A stretch of DNA of 64,000 nt. Origin: Sulfitobacter noctilucicola (GTDB lineage: Bacteria > Pseudomonadota > Alphaproteobacteria > Rhodobacterales > Rhodobacteraceae). The DNA is taken from positions 1,488,001-1,552,000 of the forward strand of contig NZ_JASD01000008.1 in NCBI RefSeq assembly GCF_000622385.1, in the 5' to 3' direction. The notes beneath the pieces were generated by a model that was given only the letters and a program-made list of their open reading frames with translations, did no database searches and was not told where the DNA came from. Below are positions 41,180-51,074 of the stretch, one piece after another; the first letter of the stretch is position 1, and every line of letters begins with the position of its first letter. Both the position numbers and the translations under genes were made by a program.

Positions 41180-41638
41180 GTGTCCGAACCACTCCCCCAA
41201 TCGGTGCTTTTCTGCTGCGATCACAACGCAGTACGCTCTCCTATGGCAGAGGGCATCATGAAGAAATTCTACGGCACGGACACTTACGTGCAGTCCGTGG
41301 GCGTGAAAAACGATCTCGAAATTGACGGCTTCTCTATCGCCGTCTGTGCCGAAATGGATGTGGAATTAAGCCGCCACCGCAGCCGCAGCTTTGATGAAAT
41401 GGAACAATGGGGCGACGATTTGTCTTCTTTCGATCTGGTCATAGCGCTCAGCCCTGCCAGCCAGCGGCGCGCGCTGGAACTCACACGTTTTTTCCATCTC
41501 GAAGTGGAATACTGGCCGATCCTTGATCCGACAGGTCTGGGCGAAAACCGTGACGCCAAACTGGTGCAATTCCGCGCCGCCCGCGACCAGATCGTGACCC
41601 GCCTCAAGGATCGCTTCGGCCCGCCGCTTGAGGATTGA
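41180..41638 (+). CDS. Low-molecular-weight protein-tyrosine-phosphatase-like protein
   Basis: 152-aa member of the LMW phosphatase/arsenate-reductase fold. The P-loop is Cys13-X5-Arg19-Ser (CDHNAVRS) and the general acid Asp116 lies in WPILDPTG, so catalysis should be intact. It starts at a GTG directly after the UPF0262 stop (TGAGTG), showing coupling. The substrate is unknown; phosphotyrosine or a small phosphate ester are candidates. Confidence 0.88.
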   Translation: MSEPLPQSVLFCCDHNAVRSPMAEGIMKKFYGTDTYVQSVGVKNDLEIDGFSIAVCAEMDVELSRHRSRSFDEMEQWGDDLSSFDLVIALSPASQRRALELTRFFHLEVEYWPILDPTGLGENRDAKLVQFRAARDQIVTRLKDRFGPPLED

Positions 41639-41705
41639 ACTCTTGCGTCACAGTGCAGTTTTCTGAAAATTCCGCACCGTTTTCATTGAAAGAAACCGCC
41701 CTGCC

Positions 41706-42062
41706 TCAGACGCCGGAACAGGTGCGCGTCGCACTTTGCCCATATGCTTTCCAAGCCGCCCAAAAGCGCCTGTTGCTTGCGTTATTGTCCTGATTCTGCC
41801 GAACCTGCTGCAAGGCATGGGGATCTTTGAAATACTTCGCCCCGCGCCGCTGGTCCGCCGCTGACAATTCGCGGTTCGCGACCGCCTGAACACAGCCGCA
41901 CCGCGCCCTCGTTGCTGCCTTGCGATCCTGCGCCTGACAGGCTTTCTGTATCGGGCCGGAGGCGAACTGTACCTGCGAAAACACCCTTTCACGCTGAGAG
42001 GATGATCCTCCGCAAGCGACCAAACCCAAAAGCGCAACAAGCGCCAAACCGGTACGTTTCAT
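41706..42062 (-). CDS. Conserved small lipoprotein
   Basis: 118-aa lipoprotein with a lipobox LVACGG after a short hydrophobic signal. The mature part carries four further Cys (QKACQAQ, RCGCVQ and the C-terminal RTCSGV), which could form disulfides. Similar Rhodobacteraceae proteins are sometimes labelled arginine transporter, but nothing here supports transport. The ATG at 42062 is preferred to the GTG at 42068. It is convergent with the phosphatase gene. Confidence 0.75.
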   Translation of the reverse strand: MKRTGLALVALLGLVACGGSSSQRERVFSQVQFASGPIQKACQAQDRKAATRARCGCVQAVANRELSAADQRRGAKYFKDPHALQQVRQNQDNNASNRRFWAAWKAYGQSATRTCSGV

Positions 42063-42212
42063 AACCACTGCCTCTGCCCATGGACCTGTGGGGTTTGCCC
42101 CTTGGTGGTCCTGTTCTGCCTGTCGCGCAGTATGACGGATTTAGGGCAGGGGGGCAAATCACGAATGGTGGGGTGGGATGTCACACTGTAGGGCGGGACT
42201 GGTCCCGTCGGA

Positions 42213-43862
42213 TCAGCCCGTGATCAACCCATACAAGTTGAACAGCAAGGATTGATAGCCATACAGAAAAGGCCCAACCAAACTTGACCAGAACACAACC
42301 CCGATCCAGTAGATCAACAGAAGTGGAACTGCGAGGCCGAGAGTGAAAAACGATCCCAACAAAAACGTCGCCGCCACCCCGTCCAACGCCACGCCCTCAT
42401 GCGCACGGCGGATCAAACCACACAAACCATTCCGCCACCGGAGCGGCAACAAAGCTTGCAGGCTGAGGCAGGCCAGACACAAGTGCAATACGGTGGGCAA
42501 GGCAGTGGAAAACAACATTGCATACAGCCACCAGTATTCCGACGCGCCGATTCGCTGTGTCAGTAGGGTATTCAGGTCGGCGAAAGGCACACCCGACAAC
42601 GCCTCCATTCCACTGATCACCACCACCAGTACAGCGCCCAAGGCAAGGAACAGCGTCATAGCGACTGCTGCATCTGCCAACCCCCAAAGGAGCGCCCAGT
42701 CGTTTCGACCCCGCTCTGCAAGGGCCAGCGTGACCCCGTAGCTGACCGTATCGAACAGGGCGTTGAGAACGGGAAGGATGCCTAGGAACAGGAGGACTGT
42801 GGCCGCCAAAGGCGCGCTATCGCCAAATCCTTCCCAAGGCAGAAGCCACACGACGAGCAAAGCGCCAATCGAGGGGAAACCGATCGCCAGGAGCGAAGCG
42901 GTTTTCGTTCGTTCTGAGGCGATGAGCTTTGCGCTTGCGATTGCGAATGCGACTGTGCCTGCGACTGCGCCTGCGAATGCGACTGCGACTGCGACTGCGA
43001 TTGCGATTGCGACTGTGCCTGCGACTGCGCCTGCGAATGCGACTGTGCCTGCGACTGCGAATGCGAATGCGACTGCGATTGCGACTGCGACTGCGCCTGC
43101 GAATGCGAATGCGACTGCGCCTGCGATTGCGAATGCGACTGCGACTGCGAATGCGCCTGTGGGCAATTCCGCAAAGTAATTAAACACGGTAAAACCAACA
43201 ATCGCACCCGCACCCAGTAAGCTCGAAACACTTCGAACGAACCGTTTCGGGCTTACTGCGGCCCGTGTCTCACTAAAATAGGCCAGAAAGATCATGGCAA
43301 CCCCGCCTAATGTCGCAGGCCCTTTCCAATACGCATCGGCTGGCGGGATGATCTGAACCTCCCCCAGAAATCCGCCTTGCCCGACCAGCGCCCAGTACAG
43401 CAGCAACAGCAACACGGGATAGGCTACTGCAATCAGCATGGCCCGGTCCAGCAAACGGTAAGTAAACACATCTGACAGCAAGGAAAAAAGCCCGCTGCCT
43501 TCCCGCGGTTCACTGATGGTCAAGGCAGCGCGCAATCTGGGCAGGGCAAAATCCAGCGACAGGTTATAGGCCGTCGGTGGTTTCGCGCTGGACAAGGCCG
43601 AGATGATCCAGTCTGCGGTCGTATATTTGTCAATCAGCAGCGCCGTGGCGGCAAACACCAGCGTCAACCCAAGCGTCACACAGATCATCAAGGGCATCTG
43701 GAACGCGGTAAACACGCCAATGAACAGTGCCCCTATTGCAAGATATGCCGCGCCAATCGCCAATTCGGGCATCTTGCTTGATTTTGGCACCTGCACGATG
43801 CGCTGCGACATATCTGAACCGCCCGTATCATCCACCTTGACCAAACCCCCAAACCGCCTCAT
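42213..43862 (-). CDS. Multi-pass membrane protein with hexanucleotide-encoded Ala-rich hydrophobic core
   Basis: About 549-aa integral membrane protein of no recognised family. Hydrophobic segments occur throughout. The central ~77 residues are an almost perfect alternation of Ala with Val, Phe, Ile, Gly or Thr (for example [18 protein letters not shown]), encoded by 6-bp repeats at 42931-43160. Several starts are possible: 43874 would overlap the lepA start codon, 43862 has GGGGAT upstream and 43811 leaves a 61-bp spacer. It is divergent from lepA. Because the repeat is a multiple of three, changes in copy number would alter length without breaking the frame. Confidence 0.7.
   Translation of the reverse strand: MRRFGGLVKVDDTGGSDMSQRIVQVPKSSKMPELAIGAAYLAIGALFIGVFTAFQMPLMICVTLGLTLVFAATALLIDKYTTADWIISALSSAKPPTAYNLSLDFALPRLRAALTISEPREGSGLFSLLSDVFTYRLLDRAMLIAVAYPVLLLLLYWALVGQGGFLGEVQIIPPADAYWKGPATLGGVAMIFLAYFSETRAAVSPKRFVRSVSSLLGAGAIVGFTVFNYFAELPTGAFAVAVAFAIAGAVAFAFAGAVAVAIAVAFAFAVAGTVAFAGAVAGTVAIAIAVAVAVAFAGAVAGTVAFAIASAKLIASERTKTASLLAIGFPSIGALLVVWLLPWEGFGDSAPLAATVLLFLGILPVLNALFDTVSYGVTLALAERGRNDWALLWGLADAAVAMTLFLALGAVLVVVISGMEALSGVPFADLNTLLTQRIGASEYWWLYAMLFSTALPTVLHLCLACLSLQALLPLRWRNGLCGLIRRAHEGVALDGVAATFLLGSFFTLGLAVPLLLIYWIGVVFWSSLVGPFLYGYQSLLFNLYGLITG
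42931..43160. repeat. Hexanucleotide tandem repeat (about 38 units)
   Basis: The plus strand is built of 6-bp units of the type GCGAYT, GCGAAT, GCGCCT and GTGCCT. A higher-order period of 60 bp is visible: GACTGTGCCTGCGACTGCGC starts at 42951 and again at 43011. On the minus strand the units read GCA-NTC and related codons, giving Ala alternating with Val/Phe/Ile/Gly/Thr. Most frames stay open here, which creates spurious reading frames. Confidence 0.9.
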
Positions 43863-43872
43863 ATCCCCATAC

Positions 43873-45672
43873 ATGACACCACTTTCACACATCCGCAATT
43901 TCTCCATCGTCGCCCATATCGACCACGGGAAATCCACGCTGGCGGACCGCCTCATCCAATCGACGCACACCGTCGCTGATCGTGACATGAAAGAGCAGAT
44001 GCTCGACAGCATGGACATCGAACGCGAACGCGGGATCACGATCAAGGCCCAGACCGTGCGGATCAACTACACCGCCAAAGATGGCGAGGATTACGTCCTC
44101 AACCTGATCGACACCCCCGGTCACGTAGATTTTGCCTATGAGGTGTCCCGCTCCATGCGTGCGGTCGAAGGGTCGTTGCTGGTTGTGGACAGCACCCAAG
44201 GGGTCGAGGCACAGACACTGGCCAATGTGTATCACGCGATCGAGGCCGATCATGAAATCGTGCCCGTCCTGAACAAGATTGACCTGCCTGCGGCCGATTG
44301 TGACCGCGTGGCCGAACAGATCGAAGATGTCATCGGTATCGACGCCACAGACGCCATCCGCGTCTCTGCCAAGACCGGTGTCGGGATCGCCGAAACACTC
44401 GAAGCGATTGTGACCAAACTGCCCGCCCCCAAAGGCACCCGCGATGCGCCGCTTAAGGCGATGCTGGTGGATTCGTGGTACGACAGCTATCTCGGTGTCA
44501 TCGTCCTTGTCCGCATCATGGATGGCGTGCTGAAAAAGGGCGAGCGTATCCGCATGCTCTCCAACGACAGCACCCACCACGTGGACCGCATCGGCGTCTT
44601 CCGCCCCGCCATGACAGAGATTGACGAGCTTGGACCGGGCGAGCTTGGCTTCCTCACCGCCTCCATTAAACAGGTGCGCGACACCCGCGTGGGCGACACA
44701 ATCACGCACGAACGCAAAGGCACCACCGAACGCCTGCCGGGCTTTAAACCCTCGCAGCCTGTGGTTTTCTGTGGGCTCTTCCCCGTAGACGCCAACGATT
44801 TCGAAGACCTGCGCGACAGTATCGAAAAACTCGCCCTCAACGACGCGTCCTTCAGCTTCGAGATGGAAACTTCCGCGGCTCTCGGTTTCGGCTTCCGCTG
44901 CGGCTTCCTCGGGCTTTTGCACCTCGAAGTTATCCGCGACCGGATCGAGCGCGAGTATGACATCGACCTTATCACCACCGCGCCGAGCGTGATCTACGAC
45001 ATCCACATGAAGGACGGCACGGTTACGCAGTTGCACAACCCCGCCGATATGCCCGACATGACGCTGGTCGACCACATCGAAGAGCCGCGGATCAAGGCGA
45101 CGATCCTCGTGCCCGACGAATACCTCGGCGATGTGCTCAAGCTCTGTCAGGACCGCCGCGGCATGCAGCAGGATCTGACCTACGCAGGCTCCCGCGCCAT
45201 GGCCGTATATGACCTGCCTCTGAACGAAGTGGTGTTCGACTTCTACGACCGTCTCAAATCCGTCACCAAAGGCTATGCGTCCTTCGACTACCAGATGGTC
45301 GGCTACCGGACAGATAACCTTGTAAAAATGTCGATCCTTGTGAACGATGAACCGGTCGATGCGCTCTCCATGATGGTCCACCGTGACCGGGCCGAAACGC
45401 GGGGCCGCGCGATGGTCGAAAAGCTCAAAGACCTGATCCCCCGCCACATGTTCAAAATCCCGATTCAGGCGGCGATTGGCGGCAAGGTGATCGCGCGCGA
45501 GACATTGTCAGCGATGCGCAAGGACGTGACGGCGAAATGCTACGGCGGCGACGCCACGCGTAAGAAAAAGCTGCTGGAAAAGCAGAAGGCCGGTAAGAAG
45601 AAAATGCGCCAGTTCGGTAAGGTGGATATTCCGCAGGAAGCGTTTATTTCAGCGCTCAAGATGGATGGGTAA
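43873..45672 (+). CDS. lepA: Elongation factor 4 (LepA)
   Basis: 599-aa translational GTPase that acts on the ribosome. The G1 motif is AHIDHGKST (residues 14-22), with [14 protein letters not shown] and NKIDLPAAD following. The LepA-specific C-terminal domain is present ([20 protein letters not shown] and [16 protein letters not shown]). Length is exactly that of the family from the ATG at 43873, although the frame is open further upstream. No good Shine-Dalgarno is visible. It is divergent from the repeat-containing membrane protein. Confidence 0.97.
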   Translation: MTPLSHIRNFSIVAHIDHGKSTLADRLIQSTHTVADRDMKEQMLDSMDIERERGITIKAQTVRINYTAKDGEDYVLNLIDTPGHVDFAYEVSRSMRAVEGSLLVVDSTQGVEAQTLANVYHAIEADHEIVPVLNKIDLPAADCDRVAEQIEDVIGIDATDAIRVSAKTGVGIAETLEAIVTKLPAPKGTRDAPLKAMLVDSWYDSYLGVIVLVRIMDGVLKKGERIRMLSNDSTHHVDRIGVFRPAMTEIDELGPGELGFLTASIKQVRDTRVGDTITHERKGTTERLPGFKPSQPVVFCGLFPVDANDFEDLRDSIEKLALNDASFSFEMETSAALGFGFRCGFLGLLHLEVIRDRIEREYDIDLITTAPSVIYDIHMKDGTVTQLHNPADMPDMTLVDHIEEPRIKATILVPDEYLGDVLKLCQDRRGMQQDLTYAGSRAMAVYDLPLNEVVFDFYDRLKSVTKGYASFDYQMVGYRTDNLVKMSILVNDEPVDALSMMVHRDRAETRGRAMVEKLKDLIPRHMFKIPIQAAIGGKVIARETLSAMRKDVTAKCYGGDATRKKKLLEKQKAGKKKMRQFGKVDIPQEAFISALKMDG

Positions 45673-45747
45673 CTTGAGTGAGACCCTGGCGTCGCCCGCC
45701 TGCAACCCCCTGCAAAGCTTAGGTTTCACCTTGACTACACCATCGCT

Positions 45748-46260
45748 ATGAACTGCCCTCTCTGCGACACACCCGATACACCACTGGTCAGCACCCCCGT
45801 CCCCGGAGGCCCTGCTGACGCATCTGTCGACATCTGTGGCATCTGCGCAGACCAGACGCAAAACAACACGCCCAACCCCGACCACTTTCGCGCCCTCGCT
45901 TCGACCATGTGGTCCGAAGACCCCGCTCTTCAGGTTCTCGCCGCGCGCACGCTCAAGCGCCTCGACACAGACTGGGCGCGTGATCTCTCCGATCAGCTGT
46001 ACCTCGACGACGAAACGCAAGTCTGGGCTGACAATGTCCCTCAGGACACCGCACATAAGGACAGCAACGGCGTCCCGCTTAGTGCGGGCGATACCGTGGT
46101 GCTGATCAAGGACCTACCCGTCAAAGGCGCGGGCTTTACCGCCAAACGTGGTACCGCCGTCCACAAAATTTCGCTGGTCGCCGATAATCCTGCCCACATC
46201 GAAGGGCGCGTCGAAGGCCAGCGCATCGTGATCCTGACCGAGTTTGTCAAAAAGCGCTGA
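45748..46260 (+). CDS. PhnA/YjdM-like zinc-ribbon protein
   Basis: 170-aa protein with an N-terminal zinc ribbon (Cys3-Cys6 and Cys30-Cys33: CPLC and CGIC) and a C-terminal PhnA domain (LSAGDTVVLIKDLPVKGAGF, KRGTAVHKISLVADNPAHIE). Despite the historical name, this family has no proven role in phosphonate metabolism. It follows lepA by 75 bp and may be transcribed with it. Confidence 0.88.
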   Translation: MNCPLCDTPDTPLVSTPVPGGPADASVDICGICADQTQNNTPNPDHFRALASTMWSEDPALQVLAARTLKRLDTDWARDLSDQLYLDDETQVWADNVPQDTAHKDSNGVPLSAGDTVVLIKDLPVKGAGFTAKRGTAVHKISLVADNPAHIEGRVEGQRIVILTEFVKKR

Positions 46261-46276
46261 ACCCAGCTTCCGAAAT

Positions 46277-46290
46277 TTGACCCAAATCAA
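46277..46290. promoter_or_regulatory. FNR/FnrL-like box
   Basis: TTGACCCAAATCAA matches the TTGAY-N4-RTCAA pattern of FNR-type regulators. It lies 61 bp upstream of the small membrane protein at 46352, a position suited to activation under low oxygen. Binding is predicted only. Confidence 0.5.
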
Positions 46291-46351
46291 CGTAGCGGCC
46301 CGTCACATCCCGTAATCCTTTCGCAGCGCAATCTGATCGAAAGGTTTCTCC

Positions 46352-46534
46352 ATGCTTCGTCTCGCCTCCGTCCTCTATTCCATAATCGCTACAGCTATGG
46401 CTGGTGCGGGCGTGATCGCTGTGCTCTCCGCTGGATACGGAACGCTTACTCCGATCCTTGTCGCTGCGGGTATCGGGGCGGTTTTGGCATTTCCGGTGTC
46501 CTATTTTGTGGCACGGGAAATCACGAAACCCTGA
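46352..46534 (+). CDS. Small two-helix membrane protein
   Basis: 60-aa protein with two hydrophobic helices (about residues 5-27 and 33-54) and a short charged tail (REITKP). Related Rhodobacteraceae proteins are sometimes mislabelled CTP synthetase; no such domain is present. AAAGG lies upstream of the start, and a candidate FNR box precedes it, suggesting oxygen-linked expression. Function unknown. Confidence 0.7.
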   Translation: MLRLASVLYSIIATAMAGAGVIAVLSAGYGTLTPILVAAGIGAVLAFPVSYFVAREITKP

Positions 46535-46681
46535 AGGTCAAACATCGTCCGATAGCCGCTTCATTCAACGCTTTGTGCATGCGCGGTGTACAAGGTGTGA
46601 CATTTAACGCAATGTAGAGAAAATCCAAAACCGCCATTGGGTAAGCGCTGCTTTTACCAATGTATTCAACGGAGTGCGTTC

Positions 46682-47512
46682 ATGTCCAATCCCTGCATCC
46701 TCTGCGTCGCAATCACCGGATCTGTCCCGACCAAAGCGGCAAACCCTGCCGTGCCGACCACCACCTCCGAACAGATTGAAAGCACCCACGCGGCCTATGA
46801 GGCCGGTGCCGCGATCTGCCACGCCCATGTCCGCAATGCTGATGAAACCCCGTCCTCAGACCCCGATAAATTCGCCGCATTGATGGAAGGGTTGAAGAAG
46901 CACTGCCCTGACATGATCATCCAGCTGTCCACCGGTGGCCGCTCTGGCGCGGGTGAAGAACGCGGCGGTATGCTCCCCCTGCGCCCCGATATGGCGAGCC
47001 TCTCTGTCGGCTCCAATAACTTCCCCACACGTGTCTACGAAAACCCGCCACAGCTTGTCGATTGGCTCGCGGGCGAGATGCGGACCTATGACATCAAGCC
47101 GGAAATCGAGGCTTTCGATCTGTCCCATATCCACAAAGCGGCCGAGATGAACCGCGATGGCCGCATTCCCGGAAAGCTGTATGTGCAGTTCGTCATGGGC
47201 GTGAAGAATGCCATGCCCGCTGACAAAGAAACCTTTGATTTCTATATCAAAACGCTGGGGCGCTTGGCACCGGACGCGCTCTGGTGTGCGGCGGGCATCG
47301 GGCCAAATCAGGTCGTTGTTAACGAATGGGCTATCGCGGCAGGTGGCCACACCCGCGCGGGCCTGGAGGATAACGTGCGCATGGACAAAAACACGCTGGC
47401 CCCGTCCAACGCGGCGCTCATACAGCGCGCGGTCGATCTTTGCGACAAATATGAACGCCCTGTCGCGACGCCACAGCAAGCCCGCGAAATTCTGGGTCTA
47501 CGTCCCGCCTGA
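46682..47512 (+). CDS. BKACE family beta-keto acid cleavage enzyme (DUF849)
   Basis: 276-aa zinc enzyme of the BKACE family, which uses acetyl-CoA to cleave a beta-keto acid into acetoacetate and an acyl-CoA. The metal site includes His47 and His49 (CHAHVRN) and a Glu in VVVNEWAIA. QLSTGGRSGAGEERGG is the substrate loop. The ATG at 46682 with ACGGAG upstream fits the usual ~275-aa length. The substrate varies widely in the family and is not predictable here. It ends 11 bp from the convergent glycan operon. Confidence 0.92.
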   Translation: MSNPCILCVAITGSVPTKAANPAVPTTTSEQIESTHAAYEAGAAICHAHVRNADETPSSDPDKFAALMEGLKKHCPDMIIQLSTGGRSGAGEERGGMLPLRPDMASLSVGSNNFPTRVYENPPQLVDWLAGEMRTYDIKPEIEAFDLSHIHKAAEMNRDGRIPGKLYVQFVMGVKNAMPADKETFDFYIKTLGRLAPDALWCAAGIGPNQVVVNEWAIAAGGHTRAGLEDNVRMDKNTLAPSNAALIQRAVDLCDKYERPVATPQQAREILGLRPA

Positions 47513-47523
47513 TATTCCGCTGT

Positions 47524-48285
47524 TCAAGGTAGGATAGCGCCGGATTTGCGTAGATCGACGGCGTCCGCGCCGCCATCGAGCAGGGTCTTGATGAGGCTTT
47601 CGGTGAACGCCCAAATCGCTTCGTCATGCACCAGATGATGGGTTAAAATACCAAGCGGTTCATCATTGTCGGTCTTGCCTTTTCGTCGGGCGGTCAGGTT
47701 TGCCGTGACCACAGCGACAATGTCGTCCGGCTCAACCAAGCCACCGCCTGCTTTCCAATGGATCGGATCAATGTGGGTATTGATTTGTGCCAGCCCGCGG
47801 GCCGCCAGCGGCGCTCGGCGCGGCGTGAATGTGGAAAGCGCTTTATATCCCAACCCTGCAAGTTGCGGTAAAAGGCCGGCGTCCACGCGGTTCCACGGCG
47901 GCGTGAAGACGGGCAGCAAATCATCCCCGAACAACCCTCGCAGTCGGACAATCCCTCGCTCAGCGTCATTGATTAGGTCGGCCCGCTGGTGGCCGAACTC
48001 AGCCTTCTTTTGATCCGCCGGCGCGTGATTAGCGTGAGCCCATCCATGCACAATCGGGATGATCTCGCTATGCTCTGCACAGTGCCGGACCAAACTGGCA
48101 TCGGCGAATTTCGGGATAACAGCGAGGTGGACAGGCAGGCCGCTTGCATCAGACAACCGCGTCAACCGGTCGAGTTCTTTTGTCTGTGTTACCGCATCAT
48201 CATCCCGCCACCACAGCTTTAAAGACAGGTTCTGCTGCCGCCAACGCTGGAATTCCTGCTCTAACGGTTGCCAGTCAACCTTCAT
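47524..48285 (-). CDS. Polysaccharide deacetylase-like protein
   Basis: 253-aa protein with NodB-type features: an acidic motif LKLWWRDDDA (Asp28-30) and a metal-binding HGWAH (His80, His84), followed by TPPWNRVDAGLLPQLAGLGY. These fit a metal-dependent sugar N-deacetylase. It has no signal peptide, so it is probably cytoplasmic. It is the last gene of the six-gene glycan operon and overlaps the preceding glycosyltransferase by 11 bp. The ATG at 48285 is chosen from that junction. Confidence 0.82.
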   Translation of the reverse strand: MKVDWQPLEQEFQRWRQQNLSLKLWWRDDDAVTQTKELDRLTRLSDASGLPVHLAVIPKFADASLVRHCAEHSEIIPIVHGWAHANHAPADQKKAEFGHQRADLINDAERGIVRLRGLFGDDLLPVFTPPWNRVDAGLLPQLAGLGYKALSTFTPRRAPLAARGLAQINTHIDPIHWKAGGGLVEPDDIVAVVTANLTARRKGKTDNDEPLGILTHHLVHDEAIWAFTESLIKTLLDGGADAVDLRKSGAILP

Positions 48286-49420
48286 GCCGCGCCCCGATGT
48301 ACTGTTCCACAATGTCCACCGCAGTCGCCGCACCCTCAAAATTGACCGCTGAATTCGTCGCCCGCCCCTCGGCCACACAAGCATCCACCGCCGAAATCAG
48401 ACCCGCGGGTGACAGATTTGCCGAAGTGACCAACCCAAAGCCGCGCTGTTCAGCCAGTGCTTTGGCGCGGATCATCTGTTCCACTTCACTGCCTTCGTCA
48501 AAGGGGACAAAAACGCCCGGACAAGGCGACTGCAACAGGTCCAGCGCAGTGTTGTACCCGCACATCGACACGGATGCGCGGGCATGATGCAGCATTTGGC
48601 GGAACTCCGGGCGGGCCGCTTCGACTTGCAGGTTCGCCGATGCCTGCCTAAGCAGTCGCTCAATACGGGGCGCGGCATCCCGCCCGCCGACAAGGATACG
48701 CCATGTCTGGTCCGGTGTGTCGAACGCGGCTTGTCGCGCGCAGTCGAACAATGCGTCCCCCACGCTGCCGCCGCCTGCGGTCACGATAATCTCGCCTGCG
48801 CCGATCCTATCCGGATGCGGCGCAGCTGCGGGCGGCGCAACAAATCCGGTGTAGCGCAGCATCGCTTCAAGAGGGGCAGAGACCGGCCAGCTTAGCGAAA
48901 GCGGCGCAATTGCGGGATCAGAATGCACAAGCACCGCGTCATAGAAAGCGCTCAGCGTCGCCTCGGCAAAATCTGCCTTGGACGGTTTGCTGGGCGGGGC
49001 AAGGATGTCACGAATAGAGGCGAAGACAGAGGGCGGCGCTGGCATCGCTTTTGCTGCACGGAGCAACGTTTGAAACTCTTCTTTCAAGACACGCCTTCCG
49101 AACGGAAAAAGCTCGGTAATCAACGCATCCGGTGCAAATTCGTCTAGCGTTTCACACAGCAGTTGCTTGCGCTGTTCAAGTGTCTGGGTCGAGGCGACAG
49201 AGCCGTTCAAATCCAGAAGCCGTGTAAAATCAACACCGTCAGAGCGCAGCGGCGGCAGCTGTACGTGCTCGACATCCTCAAAACGCAAGTGGTCGACAGA
49301 CAAGCCACCGGAAACCAGCCTTACCGGGTGGCCCGCTTTCCGAAATGCTTTGGCAAGCGTTAAGGCGCGTGTCAGGTGACCCGTGCCCAACAGATGCGTG
49401 ACAACGATCATCACCTTCAC
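48275..49420 (-). CDS. Glycosyltransferase, GT28-like (MurG/COG4671 type)
   Basis: 381-aa GT-B fold enzyme. The N-terminal glycine loop is THLLGTGHLTRAL, and the C-terminal donor site has SMCGYNTALDLLQSPCPGVFVPF followed by EGSEVEQMIRAKAL. The GTG start at 49420 overlaps the upstream stop as GTGA and has GGAG 8 bases upstream. Donor and acceptor are unknown. A second protein with the same GYNT arrangement is the first gene of this operon. Confidence 0.82.
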   Translation of the reverse strand: MKVMIVVTHLLGTGHLTRALTLAKAFRKAGHPVRLVSGGLSVDHLRFEDVEHVQLPPLRSDGVDFTRLLDLNGSVASTQTLEQRKQLLCETLDEFAPDALITELFPFGRRVLKEEFQTLLRAAKAMPAPPSVFASIRDILAPPSKPSKADFAEATLSAFYDAVLVHSDPAIAPLSLSWPVSAPLEAMLRYTGFVAPPAAAPHPDRIGAGEIIVTAGGGSVGDALFDCARQAAFDTPDQTWRILVGGRDAAPRIERLLRQASANLQVEAARPEFRQMLHHARASVSMCGYNTALDLLQSPCPGVFVPFDEGSEVEQMIRAKALAEQRGFGLVTSANLSPAGLISAVDACVAEGRATNSAVNFEGAATAVDIVEQYIGARHEG

Positions 49421-50001
49421 ATTGACCGCTCCACCAATGGGATCGTATCGGGCTCCAGATACCATTCTCCATCTGCAATCCGGATGACATAAAGCCGGTT
49501 GCGCTTGATCCGGAACGGGGCGGGGCCTTCAAATTGCCATCCCGTCGCAAGCGCGAGCGCCGCGCGCATCACACCGATATGACAAACAGCAAGTGTGTCT
49601 TCGCTCAGGTTTTCCGCCCATGGTTTCAGCCTCTCGCGAAGCGCAGCAGGGGCTTCACCATTCGGCGGCGTATAGTTCCAGCCCCATGTCTCGATCGGGC
49701 GGTGGTCTGCATCTTCGGCAGCATGCAGGTCCGCCGCATGAAGACCTTCCCAATCACCCCAATCCATCTCCATGAGCGCGGGAACTTTCTCAGGTTCCCG
49801 ACCCGACACCAGCCGCGCTGTCTCAGCGGCACGGGCCAGCGGACTTGAAGCCAGTGCACACGTGTCCCATGGACGCGGCAACGCCAAGGACCGCAGAACA
49901 TCCGCGGCTTCTGGGTCTAGCGGAATGTCCGTGCGTCCCTGAATTCGGCCTGCGCGGTTCCACGACGTATGGCCATGGCGGAGCAGCGCAAGCCGTATCA
50001 C
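49417..50001 (-). CDS. Histidine phosphatase family protein
   Basis: 194-aa phosphoglycerate-mutase-like phosphatase. The catalytic motif is LLRHGHTSWN (His9), with LASSPLARAAETARL, a Glu in MEMDWGDWEG and the second His in AVCHIGVMRAA. In a glycosyltransferase operon it may dephosphorylate a sugar phosphate or lipid-linked intermediate. It overlaps its neighbours by 4 bp on both sides. Confidence 0.88.
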   Translation of the reverse strand: MIRLALLRHGHTSWNRAGRIQGRTDIPLDPEAADVLRSLALPRPWDTCALASSPLARAAETARLVSGREPEKVPALMEMDWGDWEGLHAADLHAAEDADHRPIETWGWNYTPPNGEAPAALRERLKPWAENLSEDTLAVCHIGVMRAALALATGWQFEGPAPFRIKRNRLYVIRIADGEWYLEPDTIPLVERSM

Positions 50002-51074
50002 GCGGTTACTCCCGCGATGCTCAGACCGTATTTCAACGTAGCAACCGCTGATGGCATCAGATTGTTTTCACTTGTGTAATCACGTATCCGCATGATCTCG
50101 GCTTGTGATGTGCAGCTCTCGCGCAGCTGCTGCTCAAGCACCCTCGCAAGACCCGCCGCGCCTTCTTCCACAGCAGGATATTCGCCGGGTGCCAGCACAT
50201 CCCGCATGCCGGGTCGGTCTTGTGCAACAACCAGAAGGCCATGCGCCTGCGCTTCCAGATAAACCAATCCCAGTGCCTCATTCACACCGGGCCACAGCAG
50301 AATTCGTGCTGATTGATAGAGGTCCGACAGACCATCCGAAGATAGCTCTCCCAGAAATTGCACACGTTCGCCGAAGGGGGCCATCATGGCCTCGACCTTG
50401 GCACGGGCAGGGCCATCACCCGCGATATAAAGCTGCCATTCATCGCGCTGCAAAAGCGCCAGCGCTTCCGCGATGAGGGCATAAGATGCAAGCTTATCTC
50501 CTTCTCGCATCATGCCAACTGCGATCAAAGGGCCGAAACCTTCGGTAGCGTATGGTAGATCGGTACGTTGCAAAAACGGCTTCAGGTGGACAAGGGTTTG
50601 GCCCGCCGGCTGGTTCTCTTCCAACCCGATTGCGTCACGATGAGAGAAATAGAACACGACATCCGCCGCATCTGTTGCGGCCTCTGCCGCGTGCGCATAC
50701 GCTTCCCAATCCCCGTGCAGTCGCTTTCGCGCGCGTGTGCTTTCGACCTGCAAATAGGGGATGCCCAAAGCGCGGGCGACATATGGCCCGACAAGATCAG
50801 GCGCTTTGTAATAGTTGTGATACGTGATCCATGCCTGCCAGCCGGATGTTCGCCCCAAACCGATACAACGGTCCACCTCAAGCTTGGCAGCCTGCATAAT
50901 CTGCGCTTGCCGTTTTTGGTCACCCTTGCCATCACGACTGCGCAAGGAGCTTGGGACCTCTGTCTCAACACCCATCTCCGCCAGCGCCTGTCGCAAGGCG
51001 CGCGCAATTGTGCGGTCGCCCGACGGCACTGGATCGTCAGGCGGCTTCATCGGCGCATAGAAGGCAAGCTTCAT
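49998..51074 (-). CDS. Glycosyltransferase family 4-like protein
   Basis: 358-aa GT-B enzyme with a C-terminal Glycos_transf_1 domain: LYIAGDGPARAKVEAMMAPF, VQFLGELSSDGLSDLYQSA and PGVNEALGLVYLEAQAHGLL, which contains the E-x7-E nucleotide-sugar motif. The N-terminal acceptor domain includes PVPSGDRTIARALRQAL. There is no signal peptide or membrane helix, so it is cytoplasmic. The start overlaps the previous gene by 4 bp. Confidence 0.85.
   Translation of the reverse strand: MKLAFYAPMKPPDDPVPSGDRTIARALRQALAEMGVETEVPSSLRSRDGKGDQKRQAQIMQAAKLEVDRCIGLGRTSGWQAWITYHNYYKAPDLVGPYVARALGIPYLQVESTRARKRLHGDWEAYAHAAEAATDAADVVFYFSHRDAIGLEENQPAGQTLVHLKPFLQRTDLPYATEGFGPLIAVGMMREGDKLASYALIAEALALLQRDEWQLYIAGDGPARAKVEAMMAPFGERVQFLGELSSDGLSDLYQSARILLWPGVNEALGLVYLEAQAHGLLVVAQDRPGMRDVLAPGEYPAVEEGAAGLARVLEQQLRESCTSQAEIMRIRDYTSENNLMPSAVATLKYGLSIAGVTA

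Noticed and set aside
42763..43231. Plus- and minus-strand frames giving Ala-Thr-Asn, Arg-Leu and Ser-Gln repeats
   Set aside because: They arise from the hexanucleotide repeat, which is open in most frames. Only the minus frame extends into a coherent multi-helix protein on both sides.
43885..45447. 520-codon minus-strand frame inside lepA
   Set aside because: It is antisense to an intact LepA with every GTPase motif. Its protein is His/Val/Asp-rich in the way expected of a complement of GC-rich coding DNA.
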